Shown piece after piece: positions 32,601-40,900 of a DNA stretch of 64,000 nucleotides. Made by a program: the position numbers and the translations under genes. The stretch is from positions 124,001 through 188,000 of the forward strand of contig JAGGNK010006615.1 in assembly GCA_017590115.1 (NCBI GenBank), given 5' to 3'. Under the pieces are notes generated by a model. That model saw only the letters and a program-made list of their open reading frames with translations. It searched no databases and was not told the origin of the DNA. Within the stretch, counting starts at the first letter, position 1, and each line of letters starts with the position of its first letter. The stretch is from Montifringilla adamsi. Its lineage: Eukaryota; Chordata; Aves; Passeriformes; Passeridae.

Positions 32601-35067
32601 GCCCAATGTACATCACATCCACACCTGGATACTGATCATGAGATGCTGTGGCAGTCTCAGATCTCAAGTGTTTCACACATCCATGTGCCAGAAGCTGGGA
32701 ATGCAGGTGCAGAGCTGCCCACACTCCCACAGTGCCAGCAGTGCACGTCACTGTGCTGTCACACATCCACAGCACCTCCGCCTCCAAGTCAAACAACCAG
32801 CACTTGGAAAGTGCAGTTTCCCCTGTCCAGGGAGAGGGAATGTACAATCAGTGAGACAACATGTCCTTAACTGACAACATCACACCAGCTGAGAACCTCA
32901 GCATGTGCATGGAAAAAAAATAAATACAGGAAATGCTGGAGGCACACTTGAGGGCAGGTCCCCATTTCCTCTGAGCCGACCTTTGAGCATGTGGTGTGGC
33001 TTTACTGCTTCGTAGCTGCCAGTGGCTCTGAGCTTGGTATCAAGTATGTGTCATAGGTGGCTAAAAACTTCAAGTACTACAGCAGGTCCCTGATCTCAAG
33101 CACAGGTCAGACCAGCACCATCCAAATACATATAAACAAAATAGGACCATTTTGCCAGTTGAGAACAAGCCATCCAGTGCCCCTGCTCAGTATGTCAGGT
33201 TTATTTTTATTTTTCAGTAACTTCCCTCCTCCACCAGAAAAAAAAAATCCAACACCACTTCCACTTAGACCCTCCAACAAGCACAACACCTTCACAAGGC
33301 CCTGCAAGCACAGCAGGTGTGTAACTGGCCTGAGCTCTGAAGAAATGCTAAGTCATCTGCAGGTGACCCAAGTGCTGCACTGCATCACATGCAGGCTATG
33401 ACTAATGTCCTTTGGGACTGGGAAGGCAAGAGGAACCAGTAGAATTTGTGGCTGAGGACAATTTGGTAGCAATGAAAACTTATGATCTGGCAGCAGCTGC
33501 TTCATCAAACATCACCTCTGAAGAATGTGATCCAGACCTCCCAGACTCAGTTGGAGACACCAAAGAGACCACCAGGGACAGCAGATCCTGGTGTGTTTCT
33601 GTGGTGTTGTGGTGAACTGTGGTCTAACAGGAGTGACCTCATCTTCCCTGTTCACACCAACTGTGCTCATGTAGGAAAACTTGTTAATTAGTGTTTCACC
33701 ACAAGAGGAAAACCACAAACTTCCTGTGACAGTAACACAAAGACCAGGTAAAAGGACAGGAGTATATCAGACCCATCTCTGAACTACTGGCAGAAAACAA
33801 CCAGACCACTGACCACTTCACAATTCTCACAGGTTACACTTTCTTGACTTCCACCTCCCAAGACAAATACAATGACTGTTCTCTGTCCCGCAAAGCCCCA
33901 CCAACAGTGCCTCTTGTACCTGCTGACCCCACAGCCACCACTTCCCGAGAGCACTTCATGTAAAGCACAGGCACCAATGGCAAGAAGGCTACAGAAATGA
34001 GTGGGGCTCAAGTGCCCCTCAAAGTCAGCTCCCAGGCCCACCAAAACACTCAGCAGTGATTCAGCAGTTGACTTGCACGCCATGCAGACCGAAAGTACTG
34101 ATAAAATGATCAGAAGGCAAATACAAAGGAGCATTAAATCTAACAAGTTGGCAAGTAGAATTTTAAGTGAGATGATATTTAAACTGCTCTCTACAGCACC
34201 CGGCTGTAGAGAAGCAGCAGTTAATGTTTCAAGACTTTCTCCTTGCTGTTTAATGCTTTCTTTGGTGTTGGTGCTGTTTAAAGCTTTCTCTGCTAAATGA
34301 TGCTACCTGCTGTGCTGCAGAGTTCCAGTAGAACAAGAGTGACAAAACGGAGTAAAATGTTTGTGATACTGGTAGGCTCTTTGGTTAAAAGAATCACTTT
34401 CCCCCGACTTCTAGAGCACAGAACTGCCCATGACTTTAAGATCCTCCCTGACCAGATTCCCAAAGGTCTTAAGAGCAGAAAAATTGTTTTAATACTTCCT
34501 GCTCTTCAGTTACACTTGGGAAGCTCCAGTTTGTGAAAACTGGCTCCTTCCGTTATCATCCTTCCAACTTTTACTACAGCTTTCACCACGGAAGTTGTGT
34601 TGCCAGAGCAGAGCACTCAATGGCTTTTCCCAGGGCTGGATTCCAGTGGCTGGTTCCCCACCAGAAGTGAACCTGGCATCTTTACTGTTATAAAAACTGC
34701 TGGCCGAGCTGCTCCAGGAAAGCCAGTTTTGTCTGCCCACACGTTCTCACGACATGCCCGCTCATCCGTCTCGAAAGCGGTCGTGATGAAGGATGTGCTG
34801 CCAGCACAGACGGATTTTGACTCACCAACAGAACCGGAGAAGCGCTTCACCTGAACCTTGGGCAGGGAGATCCCAGCGAGAGCTCGGGGGCCCTCCCCGG
34901 CCCCCGCCGGCCCCGGGACCCCCGGCCGCCGCTCACCTGATGAGGATGCACTGGTTGCGGGGTCCGCTGCCCCCGCGGCCCAGCATGGCGTGGTAGGCGC
35001 GGCTGCCCACGGCGAAGATGTGGGGCGGCAGCGCGTCGTTCTGGAGGCGCCGGTACCGCTCGGAGAC
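11237..35067 (-). CDS. Unconventional myosin with C-terminal SH2 domain (spliced gene, N-terminal exons not found)
   Basis: About 26 minus-strand exons join in phase to give roughly 1003 residues. Visible in order: P-loop [10 protein letters not shown], switch [12 protein letters not shown], switch [10 protein letters not shown], the relay helix region, an actin-binding segment ending [15 protein letters not shown], a converter ending GKSRLFFKY, one IQ motif ([16 protein letters not shown]), a short charged helix, a Pro/Arg-rich linker, a full SH2 domain with FLVRIS, and a basic tail. The motor should hydrolyse ATP and move on actin. The TEDS-rule position appears to be Glu (in RGEQI), so heavy-chain phosphorylation there is probably not needed. 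The lever arm is short (one IQ). The SH2 should bind phosphotyrosine proteins and so select cargo or location. The first recognised exon starts at the YxxR..PPHIF region, so about 100 or more N-terminal motor residues are missing. Class is uncertain: it is not MYO1, 5, 6, 7, 10 or 15 by tail. Evidence for a functional gene: every splice phase agrees and no frame is broken. Confidence 0.93.
11919..12084 (-). CDS. Myosin exon y: second half of SH2 domain
   Basis: Encodes [13 protein letters not shown], then [20 protein letters not shown] and [20 protein letters not shown] supplies the beta-D4 His of SH2 domains, and [10 protein letters not shown] is the alpha-B helix. The LT.PCGQ ending resembles the SH2D2A/HSH2D/SH2D7 group, from memory. 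Confidence 0.95.
12570..12936 (-). mobile_element. CR1 LINE 3' fragment next to the SH2 exon
   Basis: Reads from tcacagaatcagttaggatg through ttcctcctgacattcagcc to tctcccctgagcctcctct. Its right edge is about ten bases from the donor of the myosin SH2 exon at 12947. Confidence 0.88.
12947..13036 (-). CDS. Myosin exon x: SH2 core with phosphotyrosine-binding Arg
   Basis: Encodes [20 protein letters not shown] and ends [15 protein letters not shown] matches the FLVRES motif and keeps the invariant Arg beta-B5 that binds phosphotyrosine. The donor is CCG|GTAGGT in effect (CG|GTAGGT). CR1 sequence begins only about ten bases past it. Confidence 0.95.
14776..14812. repeat. Perfect 37-base palindrome in a myosin intron
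   Basis: Two 18-base arms (starting aaagcttgggagtccctg) are exact reverse complements separated by one base. It lies in the intron that divides the SH2 domain. Confidence 0.97.
14962..15161 (-). CDS. Myosin exon w: linker and start of SH2 domain
   Basis: Begins [17 protein letters not shown], then a charged helix ([20 protein letters not shown]), then the SH2 start [19 protein letters not shown] across the junction is the SH2 entry consensus (beta-A/alpha-A). Confidence 0.93.
15489..15604 (-). CDS. Myosin exon v: proline/arginine-rich linker
   Basis: Encodes [12 protein letters not shown] and [16 protein letters not shown]. It is a low-complexity, basic, proline-rich linker between the helix and the SH2 domain, and could serve as an SH3-domain ligand. 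Both splice sites are strong and phases agree. Confidence 0.88.
15953..16084 (-). CDS. Myosin exon u: IQ motif and charged helix
   Basis: Continues the IQ motif as [15 protein letters not shown], giving IQxxxRGxxxR across the junction; this is a calmodulin or light-chain site. It then runs [20 protein letters not shown], a charged helical segment likely to be a short coiled coil or single alpha-helix. The acceptor is GAACAG, six bases upstream of another AG at TTTTTAG that would put a stop in frame. Confidence 0.92.
17280..17371 (-). CDS. Myosin exon t: end of converter and start of lever arm
   Basis: Encodes [20 protein letters not shown] and ends [11 protein letters not shown]. The GK(S/T)..F(F/L)(K/R) motif marks the end of the motor; VIIQK opens the IQ motif. 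Confidence 0.95.
17542..17589 (-). CDS. Myosin exon s: converter
   Basis: A 48-base exon encoding [16 protein letters not shown] and two bases of Gly. It fits the C..IL......W..GK converter consensus once acceptor CTTTCAG is used. Confidence 0.9.
19104..19151 (-). CDS. Myosin exon r: converter
   Basis: A 48-base exon encoding [16 protein letters not shown], the R(Y)xxL segment after the F.EF..RY motif. Acceptor TTCCACAG, donor AAAG|GTAGGA; phases 2 and 2 match the neighbours. Confidence 0.9.
19399..19484 (-). CDS. Myosin exon q: SH helix/converter start
   Basis: Encodes [20 protein letters not shown] and ends PSFEEFAE. The LRY.G.LE.IRIRR.G...R..F..F consensus is exact for a myosin head. It ends in phase 2. 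Confidence 0.96.
20370..20489 (-). CDS. Myosin exon p: FVRCIKPN segment
   Basis: Encodes [20 protein letters not shown] then [29 protein letters not shown] is one of the strongest myosin signatures. It is 40 codons, with donor CAG|GTGAGC. Confidence 0.97.
20779..20844 (-). CDS. Myosin exon o: VGAQFR segment
   Basis: Encodes [22 protein letters not shown], with the V..QFR motif that leads into the strut and SH helices. It is 22 codons, phase 0 at both ends. Confidence 0.92.
21155..21201 (-). CDS. Myosin exon n: loop 2 region
   Basis: A 47-base exon encoding [16 protein letters not shown]. It corresponds to the loop 2 area, which contacts actin and varies between classes. Here it is short and only mildly basic. 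Acceptor CTTCCAG, donor AAG|GTATTG. Confidence 0.85.
21261..21296. repeat. 18-base direct repeat, two copies
   Basis: The unit aacctcacttaatgcaca occurs twice back to back in a myosin intron. It looks like a recent local duplication. Confidence 0.95.
21640..21760 (-). mobile_element. Degraded CR1 3' end
   Basis: Contains ataatcacagaacgaggtta and ctggaggtcatctggaccaa, a diverged CR1 3' end. Confidence 0.6.
22466..22577 (-). CDS. Myosin exon m: GFLEKNRDT segment, GC donor
   Basis: Encodes [20 protein letters not shown] and ends LLSVLFK. The only donor giving the correct phase is AAAG|GCAAGT, a GC-AG intron with an otherwise perfect donor match. The next exon completes the split Ala codon. Confidence 0.92.
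23512..23625 (-). CDS. Myosin exon l: lower 50K
   Basis: Encodes [20 protein letters not shown] and ends [10 protein letters not shown]. The TD..F...L and F.I.HYAG.V motifs are diagnostic of myosin. The donor AAA|GTATGT leaves phase 0. Confidence 0.96.
23921..23986 (-). CDS. Myosin exon k: [10 protein letters not shown] segment
   Basis: Encodes [22 protein letters not shown] (22 codons). The G.L..LDE...FP motif is universal in myosin heads; here the usual Cys/Glu-rich run is shortened. The donor is CAG|GTATGC. Confidence 0.93.
24160..24246 (-). CDS. Myosin exon j: relay helix
   Basis: Encodes [20 protein letters not shown] and ends NNNEPIL, matching the relay-helix consensus HxFxLEQEEY. It is 29 codons, phase 0 at both ends. 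Confidence 0.95.
24695..24795 (-). CDS. Myosin exon i: switch II
   Basis: Encodes [20 protein letters not shown] and [20 protein letters not shown] is the switch II element that closes on the gamma-phosphate; the [11 protein letters not shown] motif follows as expected. The donor is CAT|GTAAGT. Confidence 0.97.
25233..25349 (-). CDS. Myosin exon h: relay region lead-in
   Basis: Encodes [19 protein letters not shown] and [20 protein letters not shown]. This is the D.LAK..Y..LF.WIV..IN stretch found in all myosin heads just before switch II. Confidence 0.96.
26468..26576 (-). CDS. Myosin exon g: actin-contacting loop region (TEDS)
   Basis: Encodes [20 protein letters not shown] then [16 protein letters not shown]. 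Counting 16 residues back from the DSIAK of the next exon, the TEDS-rule site falls on Glu of GEQI. An acidic residue there usually means no heavy-chain phosphorylation is required for activity. Confidence 0.93.
27783..27911 (-). CDS. Myosin exon f: upper 50[13 protein letters not shown] segment
   Basis: Encodes [20 protein letters not shown], the conserved helix with the I.A.ILHLGN-type signature. It is 43 codons, phase 0 at both ends, with donor GCG|GTGAGT. Confidence 0.95.
28178..28280 (-). CDS. Myosin exon e: upper 50K
   Basis: Encodes [20 protein letters not shown] and ends [10 protein letters not shown], the usual F..L..AL..VGF region of myosin heads. The donor is CAG|GTTAGT. Confidence 0.93.
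28585..28741 (-). CDS. Myosin exon d: upper 50K, LLEKSRVV segment
   Basis: Encodes [17 protein letters not shown] and [14 protein letters not shown], both hallmarks of myosin heads after switch I. It starts in phase 1 and ends in phase 2 (TAC AG), matching both neighbours. Confidence 0.96.
29225..29327 (-). CDS. Myosin exon c: switch I
   Basis: Encodes [20 protein letters not shown] followed by [14 protein letters not shown]. It contains the switch I consensus NxxSSRFGK. The acceptor is GTTTTAG and the donor ACAG|GTAAAG; it ends in phase 1. Confidence 0.96.
30290..31490. mobile_element. LTR-like repeat resembling songbird ERVL-type elements, with internal tandem units
   Basis: A roughly 1.2 kb block in the intron between myosin exons b and c. 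Its centre (30740-31060) holds diverged tandem units around ggagcagg, ctgtggcctgtggagag and cccacactgga. The right part has ggagggggagtaacagagtg and ggcttggtgggcactggtt, which I associate from memory with songbird ERVL-like LTRs. No retroviral coding region is visible. The family assignment needs a repeat library. Confidence 0.55.
32148..32250 (-). CDS. Myosin exon b: P-loop
   Basis: Encodes [20 protein letters not shown], the Walker A nucleotide-binding loop of a myosin, ending LEQQILQ. Its first base completes the Ser codon split from the previous exon. The donor is CAG|GTAGGT. Confidence 0.96.
34937..35067 (-). CDS. Myosin exon a: motor, residues before the P-loop
   Basis: Frame reads [11 protein letters not shown] then [19 protein letters not shown] and ends NQCILI. 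This is the standard segment between the N-terminal subdomain and the P-loop. The acceptor is CCCCGCAG and the donor is AG|GTGAGC. It starts in phase 0 and ends with two bases of a Ser codon. It is the most 5' exon I can identify and lies in a GC-rich island. Confidence 0.9.
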
Positions 35068-35253
35068 CTGCGGGGAAGCGGCGACGGAGAGGGGTGAGCG
35101 GCCGGGGGGCGGCGGGGCGAGGTGGGGGCGCGGCGCTCACCTCTCTCACCGCCCGCCGGGGCGGGGCCGCCGTTTGAACGCGGGGCGGCGGCGGGACCGG
35201 CAGGTAACGGGCGGCGTGGGCGGCGTGGGCGGCGTGGGGCCGGAGCCGGAGCC

Positions 35254-35321
35254 AGAACTAGAACTAGAACTAGAACTAGAACTAGAACTAGAACTAGAAC
35301 TAGAACTAGAACTAGAACTAG
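35254..35321. repeat. (AGAACT)n hexanucleotide microsatellite
   Basis: About eleven near-perfect tandem copies of agaact, open in several frames and so producing spurious Glu-Leu, Arg-Thr, Leu-Val and Ser repeats. It lies about 190 bases upstream of the first recognised myosin exon. Confidence 0.97.
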
Positions 35322-36534
35322 ACCCAAACCAGGACCGCCACGGCCACAACCGTTGGTGTCCCGTCCCGTCCCGTCGCGATCTCCACCCGCGGAAAGGTCC
35401 TGAGCAGGACGAACCCCTGGGCAGCCCAGCCTGACTTTGGTGGTAGCCCCACTTTGAGCACAAGGCTCAACTGCATGACCCGTAAAAATCCCTTTGGCTA
35501 AATTAGTCCCTGATTCCACCAAGTATTTCCTGAATCCATGTTGCAGTCAGAGAAAAACATTTGGTTAAAGTTTAGTAAATGTTTTTTTAGTGTGCTCATG
35601 TGGTTTGGTTTTTTAAATTTATTTTTTACTGGAAACATTTATTTATTTAAAACATATTTCATTTGATTAAAAAAAAAACACCAAAAAAACAAAAAACCAA
35701 ACCCAACTAAACAGAACTCTGATAATGAGTAAAATGCTTCAGTTTTGGTCAAGAAAAGCTTTCTGTGCAATCTCGCAAGACTTTTAATGAATCTTTTCTC
35801 ATCTGCTGAAAAAATATAGTACCCTTGGTTTTGACTGATCCAAAATGCACTTTAGTACCCTGCAGCACATGCGAATTGAAGGAAGGCTAGGTGCGTGTTT
35901 TACTTTCAGTTTTAACTCCTGCAGTATTTACTCCTTTAGTCATCAGGGTGGCTGAGGACTGGATATGGGATCCAGAGTTTCTCCCTTTCCCTTCCCCTTT
36001 CTCTTACCTCACAGTGCGGGATCTGCGGCCATGTGTCACTTTGCGCTGACCCACCATGTGTTTACACTCCTGAGACACCAAGAGAGACTCTGCAATTAGA
36101 ACAGGAGATTTTTTGAGGGTACTCAAAAAATTTAGAAATGGGGAAGGGGATGCTGCTAATGGTGTACTATAAGGTAGTTAACAGTAATAGAGGGTATTCA
36201 GTGGTTTTTGAACACGAGCTGGGGAGAAGCAAGCTGGAGCAGTTCTGTCACTTGTGGGTGAAGTATTTTCTAGTGTATTTCCACAGGCTGCAGGAAGCTC
36301 TCACCCTACAGACCTCACACAAAATATATTATGCAATAATGGGAGTGCTAGAACTCATTTATGTGAGCAGTAGATGGTCAAACCTGATATAACTTGTTTT
36401 TTAAATATTCTGTGTTAAAAGAAATCGGTCTGCAAAATGAAAGCCTTGACTGCAGTCTACCTGGGCTAGAGGGGCTCTGCAAATGGCAGTGCTTTAGTCC
36501 ATTACTGGTGAGTACTTTGCAACTGCACTTGAAT

Positions 36535-36715
36535 AGAATCATGGAATGGTTTGGGTTGGAAAGGACCTTAAAGACCATCTCCTTCCAAGAGCCCTGCAAA
36601 GCCCTGGGACACCTTCCACAGACAGGGTGGGTCAGGGTCCCATCCAGCCTGGCCTTGAACACTTCTGGATTAATGCTAAGCTTAAGGTGGTGTTCCCTGC
36701 AGTGCTGCCTCTCCA
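36535..36715 (-). mobile_element. CR1 LINE 3' fragment
   Basis: Reads agaatcatggaatggtttgg, then gttggaaaggaccttaaaga. It lies between the myosin and ARHGEF39. Confidence 0.92.
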
Positions 36716-37825
36716 TCCACGCCAGGTCTGCCCTGTTTGACTAAGATGTCTTGACTACCCTTGTGGTTATGCTGTAAAGGAATATGAGGGCAAGCTCTGG
36801 AGAAGCTGCTGCTACTATAAAACACTGCACATGTCCCTCAGCTTTCTGGACTTTTGGCAACTCCTTAAGTGAGTCCTGGTACTCATTTGATGTGAAACTT
36901 TTATTTCAGACATTCAGGTTTATGTATCTGAAATATCTGTGGAAGATGGTGTTTGACAAATCTCCTTCTCTATGATGACACATCTTTCTGTATTAGTGTA
37001 TCTTGTCCATGTGGGAAACAGAAATTTTCAGAAGCAACTCAGGTTCCACAAAACTCCAGACTTGATGCTGGGGCAAGTGTACAACTGCCTGCACTGCCTT
37101 TTCATCAAAAGAACAGTATCTAACTGGTGTTCTGCTAAAACATGCCTCTTTCTCTTGAGTGTGATAAACAATGTTTTTCTGTGCAACAAAATCATGATAC
37201 TGTAGCAGAAGAGCAGAACAAACCATGATATCTGTGTGATTCCCAGCAGTTGCTCTCTCACCTCCAGGAGCACGAAGTTAGAAAATGACAAAGCAAACCA
37301 CTTGCTTCTTAGTAACCTCCATGGGAAAACAAGCAAGAGTGCTCTCTTCTCTTTCCCTGTGGTATGGGGGAAGTCCTGTTACAGTCCCCCCACACGACAA
37401 AACTTATGGTTATTTTCTACTCCTATCCACAGTACCTCTTCCACCCACAAACTTGCTAGAGTTTAACAAGAATTTCAAGCAAAGAATGGGGAGGGCAAGG
37501 CACAGGAAGCAGTGGTTTGCACGTGGGATTGTGCACTGAGATTTGCTTGCAGATGAATCATCATGTACCGCTATTGCTTTCACAGCCTGGTCTCTCTAAT
37601 GGCGTTCCTCTGTTTGATGCAGGGCCCCTGTGCCCACAGGACGGAATGCAGAAGGAAACTGTTAATAATGGTTGCTGGCAACTGACTGCCCTTATTTCCT
37701 AGGAAAGTGTTGAGTTTTTAGCTCAGAATCCTACCCTGCAACATAGGTTATTCTTGTGTTGTGTGCCCATCTTGCTTGGCCCTCCAGGATCCTTTACCTC
37801 CCTGTGCATCAACCCTGCCTCTGCC

Positions 37826-37972
37826 ATGAGTGCCTCGTCCCTGCCATTTGTGGTTGGAGCAAACACAGTGGAAGACCAGCGGGCTCGCTGGGAGAGAAAG
37901 CGCAGCAGGACAGCCAAGGAACTGCTGGAAACAGAACACAAATATCTTGAGCAGCTGGATTTGGTGCTCACA
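37826..37972 (+). CDS. ARHGEF39: ARHGEF39 coding exon 1: start of DH domain
   Basis: Encodes [20 protein letters not shown] and [20 protein letters not shown]. The donor ACA|GTGAGT leaves phase 0. A possible acceptor (CCCTCCAG at about 37780) suggests an upstream noncoding exon. Confidence 0.93.
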
Positions 37973-40900
37973 GTGAGTATTTCTGCCCCTTCTGGTATGT
38001 GGGTGCCTTCAGACAGCACATAGTTATTTGTGTTGCCATGGGGAAGGGTCAAGAGCAGGACTCTGGTACATCCCTAAAGCATGGGACAACAGCTGTGGCT
38101 GAAAGGTTTTTTTGTTGTTTTTCTTTTACCTCCTCTGTAATATTCATTAGCTCATGGGTTTGGCTTTTTGGCCTTGGTCTGTACACAGACATAAATCTTT
38201 TAAGTTTTGATTGAATAGGGTGCTCCCCAAAGATGCATGAGATACATGAACTGTAGGGACACAGACAAGAAAAAATTTATGAACAAGACAGTGAAAAATA
38301 TCTTGTTTTTCAGTAAAAACAAAAAGAGTCTATTTCAGTATCTTGAGGATACTGTGTTTACAGTTATGGTCATAGCTACAAGTAAGGCTTACATGTGGTA
38401 GTGCATATCTTAGGTAGACAGTCACAATACTTGATATCTTTCCAAGCTAAAGAGTGTTCAGGCTGCAACTTCTGGCTTCTGCTGTGTGCCACAAGTGGCC
38501 TTTGAGTGACCTCAGAGGTTAATAAACTTTGCAGCCTCCCAGTACTTGAAGGGGGCTTATAAAAAAGAGGGAGAGTCACTTTTTACATAGACACATAGTG
38601 ACAGGACAAGGAGGAATGGTTTTAAACTGGAAGACAGTAGGTTTAGATTAGATGTTAGGGAGAAATTATTTACTGTGAGGGTGGTGAGGCACTGAGACAC
38701 ATAGCGCAGAGAAGCTGTGGATGCCCCATCCCTGGAAGTGATCAGCCAATTTGGATGGGGCTTGGAAGATGTCTCTGACCAGCCTGGAACTAGAAGGTCT
38801 TAAAGATCCTTTCCAATCCAAACCATTGAGTGATTCTATGATGATTTGTGAATGCTACCTGTTTGAAATTATTTTTCTTTTTCCCTGCTTAGTACTTTGT
38901 GACAATCTTAAAAGCCAAAGGGACACTGAAGCCTGCTGTGTTGGAAACTATATTTGGGCCCCTGGAGTCCTTATATTCAGCCAGCCAGTAAGTGGACAGA
39001 GGATACAATTCCCCTAACTATATTGGGAGGACTCTATGTTGATGAGAAAGTAAGATTTGGGGAAATAAGCCTAACACCTTGTAAAACAGGCATTCACTTC
39101 TAGCACTGCTAGCCTTGGTGGCACTTGGAGGTGTTCCCTGGAAACTCCTGATCTGTATCACATATCTGGGTACCCAGTTACTGGACAGTGGTTTAAGCTC
39201 AGTAAGCCTGTTCCACAAGGTGGCTTACTGTCTGACCTCTAAGCACAAATTTGGTATAAAAACTGGATATGAGGTGGAGAATGGTAAAGGCAGGTGAGCA
39301 AAGGAAGGAATTAGAAGGAGCTGTGAAAATGCCATCAGTAACGTATCCCTCACAAGCTCTCTCTGCTCCTTGTGCACAGTGTTCTCTCACTTCACCTGGA
39401 GAAAGGAAATTTGGGATCAGGACTGGAAAATTTTTGTCAGAGTCTGGATCTTTATGGTCACTATGCTGAGAATTTGGAGCATGCAAATAAAACCTTGAAG
39501 GTAAATATTTACTTCAGTCTTCATATGCTTTCTCTTTTTCCATTCTGTGAAACTGCCACATCCTTCTATTTGTCTTCTGTTACTGGAGAGATCAGTGTTT
39601 TCACTTTTTCTGGATTGATGAAATTCTGGCTTTCTTCCACAATAAAGTGGTGAAAACTTCTCTACTTAGAGCTTCAAATTTTGGATGCCTTTTCAGGTGT
39701 TTGTGTATGTATGTGCATATGGTGAGCACTGCTTTCTCAAACAGTGTTTTGTATTTACTCCCACTCCTTCCTAACTGGTAAGTCTAGAGAGTTTCCAGGC
39801 TTTCACTATGATACAGTGATCTCTTTCTAGGAATTTTCAGGTCTCCTAGTCTTTCCCACTACCACCAACTGTATCCTAGAAGTGGGATTTCCTTTTCCTT
39901 CACTTTTTTTCCTATGTTGAAGACCATTTTTTCCTTACCATTTATGTCTTCAAATACAACCTGTTTTCAAGAAATTTCTGCAGAATATATATTTATTCCA
40001 AAGTCCTGAGAGTTGTATCTGGAATTTATACCACTCAACTCCCAGTTTTGTCCGTGCTTGTTCCCAGATGCAGAATGTACTGGGATGCTTCCCTCCTCTT
40101 GTCTTTGCATGCATGTATTCATGCTTTTGATTTTACAAGAGAAAAAGCCATTTTGGATACTTGTCTTAAGGTGATGGGAATGCAGATGGGCATTGATTTT
40201 TCTTGAAAGGCATGGCAAAAAGCCACAAGTGCATTCCTTGTTTTCCTAACTGGGTCAACCTTCTCTTTTTCTTTAATTTCACGTATGGAGGGGAGACATC
40301 ACTTCCATTACCCTCTGAAATGAACTATCAGGAGAGAGGAAATGGCTTGCCCACAGCCACAAAAGAAATTGATGCTTGTGGGACTGGAGTCCTAAACTCT
40401 GAGTTGAAGGGTTCCAACTTCTGGTACAGACTACGGCACATAGTTTTTTCTGTAGTCTCAAAGATATATTCTTTTTTCTGCACACAGGAGCAAGTGAGGA
40501 AAAATAAGTCATTCCGGCGGTTTAAGAAACTCCAGGAGACTCGACCTCAGTTTCAAGGGAGGGAGCTAGAGGATCTGCTTCCTTTGCCCCTGCAGAGGCT
40601 GCACCAGTAAGTAAGCAATTGTGAGTCTTCAAGAGATTAGCATAAGAAGGGAAAAAGGAATGTATCACTATTTTTGTTGCTATGAAAGGGAAAGTTCCCT
40701 ATTGTGTCTCAAAATCAGAGCATAGAGACAGCAATGAAACAGAACTAAGGTTGTGCCTGTAAAGTGGAATCAGTGTACATGGATGGGAGATGATGCAGGA
40801 AGGCAGTTATGTTTAGCCCTGGCTCCTTCCTCTAGCTCTTGGGTAGAATTGGAGGCTTTCTGCTGTCTCAGTAAGCTACTGAAGTCTGGCTCTGAATGAA

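Larger units (their letters stand above)
34860..35420. promoter_or_regulatory. GC-rich island around the first recognised myosin exon
   Basis: The stretch is strongly GC- and CpG-rich against AT-rich flanks, with three copies of a gcggcgtgg unit and a hexanucleotide repeat. CpG islands usually mark promoters. It lies between the minus-strand myosin and plus-strand ARHGEF39, so it could serve either or both. No TATA box or initiator was seen. The coding exon inside it shows it is not purely promoter. Confidence 0.4.

Noticed and set aside
34617..35522. 301-residue minus-strand open frame with a long Leu-Val run
   Set aside because: It is produced by the hexanucleotide repeat and GC bias; the real myosin exon lies in another frame within it.
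36009..36092. Possible upstream myosin exon (acceptor TAATTGCAG, donor AG|GTAAGAG, frame with QRKVTHGRRSRTV)
   Set aside because: It ends in phase 2 while the next exon needs phase 0, and it has no myosin motif.
36378..36716. 112-residue minus-strand open frame
   Set aside because: Mostly CR1 3' end sequence.
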